A DNA stretch of 64,000 bases from Temnothorax longispinosus (GCF_030848805.1 NC_092365.1:7254001-7318000), one strand, 5' to 3'; positions 20,201 to 29,783 are shown, numbered from the stretch's first letter. The notes: generated by a model from the sequence alone, not told the origin. A program made the numbers and translations.

Positions 20201-20700
20201 GAAAAGAGGAGCTGGAGGAGGAGGAATTGGAAAAAAAGGAGAAAGATAAGGAGAGACAAGAAAGGATGGAAAAGATCGTAGGATCGAAGTACAACAGATG
20301 GTATAAGAGCATAAGGAAGGACGGGATCCCGGACTATCTAAAGAAGGGATGGGAGGAAGCAAGATGGAGCAGGATTGCAAGATTTAGACTGGGTAACGAA
20401 GTGAAGGAGGGGCTATACTGGGAAAATGAGGAGGATAAAAAATGCAGGATGTGTGGGAGGGAAGAGGAAACATGGGAACATGTATGGGAGGAATGTACGA
20501 GATGGGTGGAATGGGAAGGAGAGGGGTGGAAGGATGTGGCAGAGAGATTACTGGGAGAAAAGGGAGAGGGGGAAGAATGGATGAAAGCAATAGAGGAAAT
20601 GAGACGAGATGGAGGAGGGAGGAAAATGAGAAAGGAAGAAGGATGGGCCGACAACGCAACGAGGGAGGCTCAAGGAGGACGAGACAACGAAAAGGATTGA
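17224..20700 (+). pseudogene. Non-LTR ORF2: AP endonuclease + reverse transcriptase (two in-frame stops)
   Basis: One frame of 1158 codons broken only by TGA at 19663-19665 and TAG at 19798-19800. Endonuclease motifs lie at about residues 79-315 (FWNVAGLS, METWTDEKGW, GGDFNART, SDHHLLILW). Reverse transcriptase motifs follow at about 520-800: GNDGIPNEAWK, FVDLKAAFDSVDK near 658, KQGCPLSTILFN and the catalytic YADD near 759. A CCHC-like motif (CRMCGREEETWEHVWEEC) sits near residue 1073. The protein nicks target DNA and copies the element RNA. The second stop is one base away from TGG, which would continue the conserved frame. The inactivation therefore looks recent. Confidence 0.9.
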
Positions 20701-20984
20701 AGAGGAATATGTTTATAATAAATTATATGTATAATTGTATGTAAATTGTTGTAAACTGGATGTACAGGGTTGGGTACGTCCCTACAAAACGCCCTTTTAG
20801 ACCCCTTGGGGTAATAAAGTATCTTATCTAAACTAAACTAAACTATTACCGCAATATTACTAAAATAAATATCTATGGCATGCCGTTTTACTTTTTAATA
20901 GCAAACATTTTTAATATACAAATAAAAACTAATTCTCCAATTTACAATAAAGAGAAAAATGGTTTAGAAACATTATTATTATGT

Positions 20985-21520
20985 CTAGGCATAAAAATAA
21001 TTAATTAAAATTATGTCTAGACATAATTTTAATTCGTCAAAGTAAAATTTGATGAAAATTGGATGGCACACCGTTTTACTTTTCAATAGCATAAATAATA
21101 TTGTACTCGATATAAAAGTTTCAAAAAATAATTGTCTAAGAAAAATTGCGATTTTTATTAATGAATTAAAATTATGTCCAGACATAATAAAAATTGGACG
21201 ATTAAAACTATGTCTACACATAATAAAAATTCGGAATTATTATGTCAAAACATAATTTTAATTTATCTAATTTTTATTATGTCTAGACATAATTTTAATT
21301 CGTCCAATTTTTATTATGTCTAGACATAATTTTAATTCACCCAATTTTTATTATGTCTAGACATAATTTTAATTCGTCCAATTTTTATTATGTCTAGACA
21401 TAATTTTAATTCATTAATAAGAATCGCAATTTTTCTGAAGACAATTATTTTTTGAAACTTTTATATTGAGTATAATTTTATTTATGCTATTAAAAAGTAA
21501 AACGGCATGCCATAAATATC
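20985..21520. repeat. Inverted repeat with a 37-bp palindromic array
   Basis: Arms at about 21055-21170 and 21412-21515 are inverted copies (ending in TTTTACTTTTNAATAGC). Between them, about 21241-21412, a 37-bp unit containing the palindrome ATTATGTCTAGACATAAT repeats about four times in tandem, with further diverged copies back to about 20985. It is part of element C. No coding function. Confidence 0.85.
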
Positions 21521-21691
21521 AGTAATATTACTGATATTCATTTTCGCGGACATTTTAATATTACTGAGATACCTCAGTAATAGAGATATCTCAGTAATAT
21601 TACTGCAATATTTCTTATACATTTCATTGTAATATTGCAATCAAAAAATAATATTGCTACAATATTTCTGCAATATTATGTGCTGTGTGGG

Positions 21692-21884
21692 AAAAAATAT
21701 TGTTTTCATTGTTTTTGAAATATCTAGAAAACGATGCAAAATACGAAAAAAATACAAAAGAACTTTTTTGTAAGAAATAAAATTTTGCATCAAATACGTA
21801 TATAAAAAATTTTTTTGCAATATCGGAAACTTAAGAAATAAGATTAAAACGGAATTAAAAAATAGCGAAAATTTGGGAAAAAAG
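21692..21884. repeat. Left arm (inner part) of the long-range inverted repeat
   Basis: This continues the arm interrupted at 12595. It matches the complement of about 34130-34335, sharing for instance AATAAAATTTTGCATCAAAT. Similarity ends where the Crypton-type sequence starts (CCTAACGTGAGCG). Confidence 0.85.
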
Positions 21885-21885
21885 A

Positions 21886-23680
21886 TTTTTTCCTAACGTG
21901 AGCGTGAAATAGGCCGCTTTTCGTGCTTGTTTTGAGTGAGCAAAACGATCCATTTTTCCACCGATGACGCAAACGTTGAGACATGGAGCCATTTCTCAAC
22001 TAGTGGAGAAATGAAATTGTAAGCATTAAGAAATGGGTTTATTTTATTGATGTCTCATGGTGACCGCGGGTGTTAACGGCAACTTCACGTTATTTTGCGT
22101 CGTGAGGTTACGTTTCATTATGCGTCAATGCACATTTTGCTCGCGTTGTTAATCATGGAGATTTTGAGTGACGAGGATTATTTTACGCCGCCCGAAATTC
22201 GCGCGGAGGCTTCTACGGCCCGAAGCAATTTGCTACCGGATGCATCTCGAGATAAATACATCGCGGCCTACAAGCATTTTCTAAAATGGCAAAAGGAAAA
22301 ACAAACATCGTCATTCTCGGAAGATTGTTTTTTGTCGTATTTTAACGTTAAGCTAAAAGCTAAAAGCTAAAAGATATGGCCCCCACGACCCTGTGGTCTC
22401 GCTATTCAATGCTCCGAGCTGTAATCGAAATGAAACAAAACGTGGACATTAGTAAATATAAAGAGTGCTTTATTAAAAAAGAAAACGAAAGGCCATCGTC
22501 CAAAAAAAGCCAAAGTTTTCACCAGTACTAACATCAGTTTTCTGAATGATGCTCCAGACGATCAATACCTAGCAATGAAGGTAAGCAGTAACAAGGAACT
22601 GTCCATAAACTTCATATAAAAAATAAAATATACTTTGAAAATAAAAAAAAATTTTATACAGGTTGTAACAATCATGGGCGTGTGCGGAGGTTGCAGATGC
22701 AACGAACTAACAAACATGAAAAGATCCGACGTTGAAATACAAGACGAGGTAATTTTGATAAAAGTACCCAAAACGAAAACTGGGATTCAACAGTCGTTCG
22801 TGATTAACAAAGCGCACGCAGCGACTGTCAAGACGTACATGGCACTTTGCCCTGAATCAGCAACCACTGACCGATTTTTCCTGCGCTTTGATAAAGGAAA
22901 ATGCTCGGTGCAGCCGATCGGAATAAACAAGTTCAGCGGCATGCCAAAACAGATTGTGACGTATTTACAGTTGGAAAATGCTGAATTATACAGTGGTAAA
23001 ATACTCAATTTTTTTAAATTTGATAACTTGATTTTTCAAATTTTTCAAATGATTTTAATGTGTAGGCCACAGTTTCCGACGCACATCCGCCACGTTGTTG
23101 GTCGAGGGAGGAGGAGACCTCGGAGAGCAGAAACGTCATGGCGGCTGGAAAAGCACCACAATTGCAGAGGGATATGTAGAAAATTCTTTCCTTCGGAAAA
23201 ATCGCGACTTGTAATAAAATTACATCGGACTTGAAACCAAACAAGCCAGCACGATCAATATTGGAACCGGTTAATGTACCAGCGCTTTCCGCGAAACCCT
23301 ACATTGTTGAAAATCTGTCGGAAAATATTATAGAAATTCCCAATACATCTGCCAAAATAACAGTGCAAATTTCTAATTGTAGCAACTGTAAGACTGAGAT
23401 TGGGAAGCAATAATTTTAATTGAAAAGATTATACGATTGTGATTAAAACTGTAATTTGTTGTTATTCTAATATAATATAAATAAAATATAATTTATGTGA
23501 AATTTGCTACTTTCTTTTATTTCAATAAAAAAATCTATTTTTTATTTTTATTTTATTTTTTGTCTTAGTCGGGGGGCTTCGCTTCCCGAACCCTCCACCA
23601 GGGCTTCGCCCCTGGGCCCCACCGGGGCTTCGCCCCCGAACCCCCCCATTTGGCGCCTAGAACAAGGCCTATTTCACGCT
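21886..23680 (+). mobile_element. Crypton-type (tyrosine recombinase) element
   Basis: This segment carries the recombinase pseudogene described next. Its edges are inverted copies of CCTAAYRWGAGCGTGAAATA (near 21892 and 23670). The same edge motif recurs at 23831 and 23970 around the neighbouring palindromic units. The 3' part (23568-23650) is an odd GC-rich iteration of GGGCTTCGCCCC-like words. The element edges are inferred from these repeated motifs, not from a target duplication. Confidence 0.6.
22155..23412 (+). pseudogene. Crypton-like tyrosine recombinase pseudogene (two introns)
   Basis: The best start is ATG 22155 (MEILSDEDYF). Exon 1 runs to 22580 with at least two frame breaks, one inside a small AGCTAAAA tandem near 22360. 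Intron 22581-22662 and intron 22996-23065 both have GT/AG. The N-terminal part resembles a SAM-like core-binding domain (SRDKYIAAYKHFLKWQ). The catalytic part keeps the tyrosine-recombinase residues: Arg in GVCGGCRCNEL, Lys in PKTKTG, HSFRR just after intron 2, HGGW, and Tyr in EGYVEN. A frame break near 23223 separates the C-terminal tail (LKPNKPARSILEP ... TEIGKQ). By family knowledge the enzyme cuts and rejoins circular element DNA through a 3'-phosphotyrosine. The retained residues suggest it died recently. Confidence 0.8.
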
Positions 23681-24330
23681 CTTATTAGGAAAAATAGTAT
23701 GTACAACTCGTGGGAAGAGTGGTCGAGCCCAAATGAGTGTGATGGTCGCACTCGCTTCGCTCGTGCGACCAACTTCACACTCATTCAGACTCGACCACTT
23801 TTCCCACTCGTTGTACAATATACTATTTCCTAACGCGAGCGTGAAATGGGCCGCTTTTCGGTGAGCAAAACGATCCATTTCGCAATGATGACGTAATCGT
23901 TGAAACATGAAGCCATTTCTCAACTAGTGGAGAAATGAAATTGTAAAACAAGCTCGAAAAGCGGCCTGTTTCACGCTCTTGTTAGGAAAAATAGTATGAA
24001 CAACTCGTGGAAAGAGTGGTCGAGCCTAAATGAGTGTGATGGTCATCGTGGAGTGTGAATGCGTTATTCTTTGACAGATGTACCGCCCCAGTCAAACTCC
24101 CCGCCTGGCAGTGTCCTCGAATCGGATCACGCGGGAGTATTAACGGCGATTGGCCGCGAGGCCTCACGCCACTCTGACACGCTTAGTTCTAGAACACCGT
24201 GACCACCGGGGCACGAAGCCCTCGGGGCACTCACTCCACCTAACCGAGTAAGTAAGGAAACGATGAAAGTAGTGGTACTTCACACTCATTCAGAATCGAC
24301 CACTTTTCCCCACTAGTTGTACAATATACT
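23665..24330. repeat. Two palindromic units linked to the Crypton, one carrying 28S DNA
   Basis: Unit 1 (about 23665-23850) is a palindrome centred on GGTCGCACTCGC / GTGCGACC. Its flanks, GAGTGTGATGG and TTCACACTCATTCAG, are inverted relative to each other. Unit 2 (about 23957-24330) has the same outer arms, but its centre is replaced by a 28S rRNA segment. Between them, 23831-23960 repeats the promoter-side sequence found at 21890-22017 (GAAATGAAATTGTAA and neighbours). Confidence 0.75.
24061..24283 (-). rRNA. 28S rRNA gene fragment (about 220 bp, antisense, inside a repeat)
   Basis: The minus strand reads a conserved large-subunit rRNA stretch from TACCACTACTTTCATCG, through TTCTAGAACTAAGCG and AATCGCCGTTAATACTCCC, to GGCGGGGAGTTTGACTGGGG and CGGTACATCTGTCAAA. 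These are hallmark core sequences of arthropod 28S. The match stops abruptly on both sides at transposon palindrome arms. It is therefore a captured, non-functional piece and not an rDNA unit. Confidence 0.9.
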
Positions 24331-24564
24331 ATTTTCACATTTTTGCGTGCAACTTTTTTTCTAGCAGTCTAAGCGATTTTTTTGTTCTGAGATAAAAGAA
24401 AGTAGACATTTTAACGAAAAAAATGCGGGGTCGAAAACATTTTTACGACCAAATAGTGACCGAGATATCGTTCACGCAAGTTGAATGGTTTTAGTCGGGT
24501 TTTCAGTGTTTTGCTTTTATTTTAATTTAATGTTATTTAAACTGTTTTTTTTTTACATTTATTA

Positions 24565-25290
24565 ACGAAAACATATGTATTTCTTAAGAAAAATCTTTTT
24601 CAGGCTCAACAACTCGATTTCTTTGTCCACATCATCGTGAACATCATCATACGTTTCAAACGTTTTGGTGTTTTCGCAGTTGACACCTTGGCACTCTTTA
24701 CAAAAAATTGAACATTGTATGCCCAGTTTCTTGCAACCACAGTTCACTCGGTAGTTTTTCGTACATTTGCAGGCTATAAGCGTCAGCAAGGATTGTGTTG
24801 CAGGATTCTGAGTCATACGAAGAGGCATTAATCCATTCTTTGTCGACTTCCAGCCCCATTCTAGTGGGTTTAAAGTTTGTTCGTAACACTGTTGTATTTG
24901 ATAATATATTCTTTTTCCATGTAATCTTGCGACATCAGCAGTTGGAGGCAGACACGATGGCGTGAACGTTGATTTTTTAGACTGTTTCGCAAAGGATATA
25001 AAGCGACACTTAGCTAAACAGTGTTGTTACAACTGTATTCATAATCCTTCCTTGAGGAATGAGGACTCCTTGTTCATCATTCTACATTTCATAAATCTTA
25101 AGGTTCCTTGATCGGTCAAAGAAGGTTTATGAAATGTAGAATAAGGAACAAAGAAATCCTCATTCCTCAAAAAAGGATTATGAATACGCGGCTTAGTTTT
25201 GGCTTCGTATAAAATAGCAATAATTTTTTCAGATGCTGTACCTATTGCTTCTTCACTGACACCTGTTTAGCTAAGTGTCGCTTCATATGC
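24565..25290 (-). pseudogene. Transposon-linked CXC-domain protein, minus copy
   Basis: Read from about 25280 down to 24565. The upstream part (EEAIGTASEKIIAILYEAK) is separated from the rest by a small MITE (25039-25186). The rest reads AKQSKKSTFTPSCLPPTADV, RLHGKRIYYQIQQCYEQ and LEWGWKSTKNGLMP, then a tesmin/TSO1-like cysteine-rich CXC segment (CKCTKNYRVNCGCKKLGIQ, CSIFCKECQGVNCEN). Proteins of this layout recur widely in insect genomes in a repeat context. CXC domains in general bind DNA and zinc. Function here is unknown. A second copy lies head-to-head on the plus strand. Confidence 0.6.
25039..25186. mobile_element. Small MITE in the centre of the CXC inverted duplication
   Basis: Ends ATTCATAATCCTTCCTTGAG and, inverted, CTCAAAAAAGGATTATGAAT, with internal inverted blocks around TACATTTCATAAA. 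It interrupts the minus-strand CXC reading frame. Confidence 0.75.
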
Positions 25291-25460
25291 TTTGCAAAAC
25301 AGTCTAAAAAATCAACGTTCACACCAGCGTGTCTGCCTCCAACTACTGATGCCGCAAGATTACATGGAAAAAAGTGTATTATCAAATACAACAGTGGTAT
25401 GAACAAACTTTAAACCCAGTAGAATGGGGCTGGAAGTTGACAAAGAATGGATTAATGCCT

Positions 25461-28002
25461 TGTGACGTTGCGGCCCGCCGCTTCGTGGCAGCGCCCCGCC
25501 GCCGTCACAAGGCGCGGAAATTCGCGCCCAGGGACGAGCCAGGGAGGCGACGACGAGATCTCCAGAGGCCAAAAATTTATATCATTTTCGCGTTTTGACT
25601 ATTTGTTTTATTTTTATGCAATTGTAATACGCGCGGCGCCTCACCCCACCATGATAAATCTTCGAGGGAATACACCTAGCGGAAGGGTCCGGGAGGGCCA
25701 AGGACCGAGGAGGGGTGGCGAGGGCGAAAGCGGAAACCACTGGGATCCCGGGCGGCGAGAACAACGCGGCAGGCGTGCGGCGCGGGAGGCAGCGATGGAC
25801 AAGATCGCCGATAGCGGGGCCCCAGGCGCCTGGGGAAAACCCGGCCTCAGCAATCTGCCTCCACGAAATACCGGCCCGCGGGGTGACTGATCACCGCCCC
25901 GAGGTCAAACCGGAGGCACACCGGCTAGAACGAAGTCCAGTCCGCTGTCCAGGGACGAATTGAAGGAGTCGCTACGCCGCCGAGGGACCGTTGCGCGCCT
26001 CCGAAGGATCCACCTTACGACGATCCTGCGTTAAATTATCGCGCGAGCTTGCAAGCTCGCTCCGATTGGCTGGCGCACCCCTACGGAAGGGGGTGCCACA
26101 TCGATTCCGCAATCGAGCGGATTTAGCGAGACACTCTCTGGTCGTCCGTCGGCGAGGCCGAACACGAAAAGTTTTATTAAGATTCGCGATAGCCGCCCCG
26201 AGTCGGGTATTTGTTTCGTCCTGCGACGACTTGGTACGAAATGACGGCGAGGAGCCCTACGAGGAGGCATCGCATCGGTGAGGTTGCCCGCAAGTACTTG
26301 ATACCGAAATGTAAAGCCACGACGCCGCCCTCCGGTGCGCGCTCTCGTCCGGGATTACGTTTGTAATATCGCGACACGCGTACGGTTCCTTGAGCCCGAG
26401 TATCGAATGGTGATCGACAGCGAGAGCGAAGGGCCTCGGGATGATATCGTGGCCGCGGAATCGCGATAATGACGTGATAACAAGCCTCTGGAGATCGCGA
26501 TAGATTTGTTGGCGAAATCCGGTAATGCGAGTCCGTTTTCGCGTAACGTCCGCGCTCGCGGTTGCGTCTCGCGCACACGGTGTTCACGGCGTATCGAATT
26601 ACCAAATATTGCGTAGGTCGGAATGTCGTCCGCGTCGGCACATCAATCGCGTCAACGTGCCGTTTAGGTGGGCTAATTGCCTTAGAAAGTTATGCGTGTC
26701 AGGATAGGGCCTAAGCAGAATGGCTGTCTTGGCAGTGTTTTATGCCTTAAGTCTTTGTCTTATGTAACGCACAATGCTGTACAGTATTGTGCGTTACATA
26801 AGACAAAGACTTAAGGCATAAAACACTGCCAAGACAGCCATTCTGCTTAGGCCCATAGTTATGTTCGGATGCGTGTTTCGGTAATTGCGTGTAAGAAGTA
26901 GTCGTGCGGGCGGGAGAACGTTATTCGCGTGATTTACTCGATCCATTCTCGCGATCGGCTCAGTGCCGTCGTGATTGCGTATTATTATTGCTCGCGGTAA
27001 TTCCGTATATTTTTCCTCGTGTTCGTTCCAGTATTTCGCGCTATGCCGAATACCTCGGCGTATCATTCTTCGCGTTCGAAAGTCACGGGAGACAATGTGC
27101 CGAATTCGATCAGAATGACTTGCGTTGGCTCTAGTTATTACGTGCGTTAGATTAAGTCCGTATTTTCGCGTTAGTTATAAGATTTCGCGTCTCCTGGCGA
27201 TCGCGCCGGAATATTTCTCGCGTTATTGCGTTGCGTACGGTCCTCATTACGTTGAGTCGTGGCTTACACCACGATTCCACTGGTGTTAGGCTTAAGTTAA
27301 TTGGCGACAGAATTCTCGTGCGACTCTATACGTGGCGTTCACGCGCTCCGAGCGTGACGTCCCGTCCTCTCGCGATCTTTCCTGCGAGACTATATTTTCT
27401 ATTTCCGTGATTGTTCCGCGTTTACTGTCAATGTTCCATCTTAATTATAAGTTTCATCCTACTGTACTTCTCTGATCTAATCGCAGCGCCTACTGCGCGT
27501 TTACTATACGATAACGTAATACTCCGTTTATTTCTGGCGTCCGCGCTATCATTATTTTTGTTGTTTTATTTCTGACGCTCGCGTGGTTAATTATTTGATT
27601 TGCTCGATTGACTGAAGCCGAATTGGCATGTGTTATTTCACCCGCGAATTACTAAAGAATAAATGTTATTTTTGAATTGTTAATTGCTGGAGTTCGTAGC
27701 CTTATTTATTGGGTGTCACCCCGCCGGATATCGCACCGCCCTTCATCACCCCCGCCCCAGCCCTTAGGTCGAGCTAGCCGATTCCTTGCACATCCGCACG
27801 TTTTGTCTCGCGTCTCGTCTTGGTTTTCTTTCGCGATTTCGCGGACGCGAATTCACGCGTCTGGCGCCCAACAGCAAAATCGTTTCGCGAAGTGTCGGAG
27901 GTGCGAGGAAATCGTCGGAGAGGCCTGTCACCTTTCTCTCCGTTTCCCCTTTTGATCCGGCACACGTCCCGGCGCGGTCCGGGAGTGCAAAAAGCCGTGA
28001 CA
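25461..28002. mobile_element. 2.5-kb GC-rich LTR-like insertion, 4-bp duplication GCCT
   Basis: Starts TGTGACG, ends CGTGACA, and is flanked by GCCT at 25457-25460 and 28003-28006. The mirror-image CXC copy shows the uninterrupted sequence, which confirms the ends. It has no gag or pol. A TGGCGCCCAACAG string at about 27861 resembles a primer-binding site, so this may be a non-autonomous LTR element or a very long solo LTR. It contains the palindromic MITE 26707-26854. The open frames within it match nothing I recognise. Confidence 0.7.
26707..26854. mobile_element. 148-bp near-perfect palindrome MITE, duplication ATA
   Basis: Two 74-nt arms meet without a spacer (CTGT|ACAG in the centre). 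By eye they differ at one position. Outer ends are GGGCCTAAGCAGAATGG and its complement. ATA precedes and follows the element, a 3-bp duplication as made by PIF/Harbinger elements. Confidence 0.85.
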
Positions 28003-28516
28003 GCCTATATTCGTATGACTCAGGATCCTGCACCACAATCCTTGCTGACGCTTATAGCCTGCAGATGTACAAAAAACTGCCGAGTGAACTGTGGTTGCAA
28101 GAAACTGAGCACAATGTTCAATTTTTTGTAAAGAGTGCCAAGGTGTCAACTGTGAAAACATTAAAACGTTTGAAACGAATGATGATGTTCACGATGATAT
28201 GGACAAAAAAATCGATATGAAAATTGAAAATTGTTCAGTTGTTGTGCCTAAAAAAGACTTTTTTAAAGAAATATATATGTTTTCGTTAATAATTGTAAAA
28301 AAACCAGTTTAAATAACATTAAATTAAAATAAAAGCAAAACACTGAAAAACCGACTAAAACCATTCAACTTGCGTGAACGATATCTCGGTCAATATTGGT
28401 TGTAAAAATGTTTTTGACCCCGCATTTTTTTCATTAGAATGTCTACTTTCTTTTATCTCAGAACGAAAAAATCGGTTAGACTGCTAGAAAAGAAGTTGTA
28501 CGCAAAAATGTAAAAA

Positions 28517-28812
28517 AAAATAAGATCAGGAATGGCTATAGGAGTCAGACGCAGTTGTCAGTGCGTAAAAAACTTAAGCGATTTCATCAATCGAATATAT
28601 ATTCAAACGTTTCGGCTCGGGATTGAGCCATCTTTAGTGAAATATATAAAAAAGTTAATAGTTACTCCCATTCTCCTTGTTGGATCGGTGAGTTTCGAGA
28701 TTGAAAGATCCCAAAAGACAACATTGACTTTCGAATTACTGTCTGTAACAGATCCAGAACGAACAATGATATTCAATATTTCTGTCAGTATCTTAATTCA
28801 AGTCAATTAACG
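28517..28812 (-). repeat. Penelope-type terminal repeat, inverted copy (left)
   Basis: About 295 bp that is the reverse complement of 33797-34105 with few differences. Terminal repeats in inverted orientation are known for Penelope-like elements. It carries a hammerhead core on the minus strand (listed separately). Confidence 0.8.
28607..28637 (-). ncRNA. Hammerhead ribozyme core, damaged copy
   Basis: On the minus strand: CTAAAGA, then stem TGGCTC / GAGCC around AATCCC, then GAAAC. One G-to-A change turns the conserved CTGANGA into CTAAAGA, which should kill activity. The intact counterpart is at 33978-34009. Confidence 0.6.
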
Positions 28813-28844
28813 AGATAAAGCAGCTATGCTGCAGTGACGGGAAT

Positions 28845-29783
28845 TTGCCGAGAACCTATGGACTGCCGAAAATCCACAAAACTGGCAATCCTCTGAGAAT
28901 AATTATCTCTTCTATCGATAGTCCAACGTATCCACTGGCTGGTTTTCTACACAGCATTATTTCTAAGAGATTATTTCTTGACACGACTGTTATCAGGAAC
29001 GGTAACAGACTGACAACTAATTGGTATCGCAAACCAACGTTCTCGGGACGGTACATAAATTTTCATTCTAACCATCCGTTAAAATATAAATTAAACACTA
29101 TCACCAATTTGGTTGACCGCGCCATATTACTCTCAGATGAAAAATTTCATGACGGCAATATTAAAATAGTCAAAGAAATTTTGTACAATAATAGCTTTCC
29201 TAAACCAATCGTTAATAAACACATCGCCAAGCGTCTAAACATTCTCAAAACACGCAACAATACACATAACACCTCGATTGACCATAATGCAACCTTCGAT
29301 TTAAAAAACTGCATACCTTTACCTTATATCAAAAAGTTGAGTGATAGCATTTGTCGCACGTTAAAAGAAATCCACATTACCACCTTATTTACAGTCCCTA
29401 AAAAACTCGATTGCCTAATAAGACGAGGTAAGGATAGAATTGACGACCTTAAAAAAACCGACACAGTATACAAGATAAACTGCAGGGATTGCAAGGCTAC
29501 GTATATTGGGCAGACTAAGAGACATTTGTGCACGCGCCTCAGGGAACACCAGGGCGATATCAGAAAGCACACTAGTAATCATTCCGTAGTGAGCGAACAC
29601 AGAATGTCTTATGGGCATGATTTTGACTGGGGGAAGCCAGAAATATTACACCAAGAAAGACATACTAGAAAGAGGGAATTAGCGGAGATGTTTTTTATTA
29701 AAAAATTTGACGGCACTATCAATTTACAAAAGGACACGGAGAATCTTAACGTTCTCTACGAACATATCATAAAAGAATTATAA
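28845..29783 (+). pseudogene. Penelope RT/GIY-YIG endonuclease, in-frame internal deletion
   Basis: The frame opens (no ATG at the natural start) with an RT finger motif (YGLPKIHKTGNPLRIII). After residue about 45 it jumps directly to the thumb-side segment (WYRKPTFSGRYINFHSNHP), skipping the palm with the catalytic YxDD. The C-terminal third is a GIY-YIG nuclease: VYKINCRDCKATYIGQTKR, then REHQGDIRKHTSNHSVVSEH and the downstream ELAEMFFIKK helix. By family knowledge the GIY-YIG domain cuts target DNA and the RT copies the RNA. Without the palm this copy cannot reverse-transcribe. Confidence 0.88.

Larger units (their letters stand above)
15739..20844 (+). mobile_element. Full-length non-LTR retrotransposon with 14-bp target duplication
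   Basis: The element is flanked by ATTACCGCAATATT at 15725-15738 and 20845-20858. It has a 5' leader, an ORF1, an ORF2 with endonuclease and reverse transcriptase, and a 3' end with AATAAA and a short TAAAC iteration (20825-20844) instead of poly(A). It is inserted in the AATATT-rich part of element C. The plus strand is strikingly purine-rich throughout, and nearly all arginine codons are AGA or AGG. Clade is uncertain: an AP-endonuclease type with a CCHC motif at the ORF2 C-terminus. Confidence 0.92.
12596..21691. mobile_element. CCCA...TGGG element C, 9.1 kb with nested cargo, 2-bp duplication AA
   Basis: The ends are CCCACACAGCACGTAATATT and, inverted, the complement of AATATTATGTGCTGTGTGGG. 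Both flanks are AA (12594-12595, 21692-21693). The outer parts iterate AATATTGC/GCAATATTAC words (12605-12760, 15690-15738, 20846-20880, 21515-21680). Inside are a 270-bp tandem unit, a foldback element, the full non-LTR retrotransposon 15739-20844 and a palindromic 37-bp array. The uninterrupted sequence at 34320-34350 shows the empty site: six A residues, exactly what removal of the element plus one AA would leave. Confidence 0.8.
25262..28320 (+). pseudogene. Transposon-linked CXC-domain protein, plus copy, split by LTR-like DNA
   Basis: This is the mirror image of the minus copy (arms 24330-25020 against 25262-25460 plus 28003-28517). It encodes YYQIQQWYEQTLNPVEWGW before the insertion and PAPQSLLTLIACRCTKNCRV after it, then breaks in the cysteine-rich part. 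The 2542-bp insertion at 25461-28002 separates the halves. Stops and frameshifts make it non-functional. Confidence 0.6.

Noticed and set aside
17295..20659. Long minus-strand open frames rich in Ser, Phe, Leu and Pro
   Set aside because: They are the complement of the purine-rich ORF2 of the non-LTR element, where the antisense strand lacks stops because of composition.
21236..21412. CRISPR-like array of regular repeats
   Set aside because: The 37-bp units repeat as wholes, including their spacers, in a eukaryotic transposon context. It is a palindromic satellite, not a CRISPR.
25462..26641. Several GC-rich open frames on both strands
   Set aside because: They lie inside the LTR-like insertion, overlap one another on both strands and show no domains.
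27861..27873. TGGCGCCCAACAG as a definite primer-binding site
   Set aside because: It sits about 140 bp before the element's right end with no LTR boundary ending in CA just before it, so I only mention it as a possibility.
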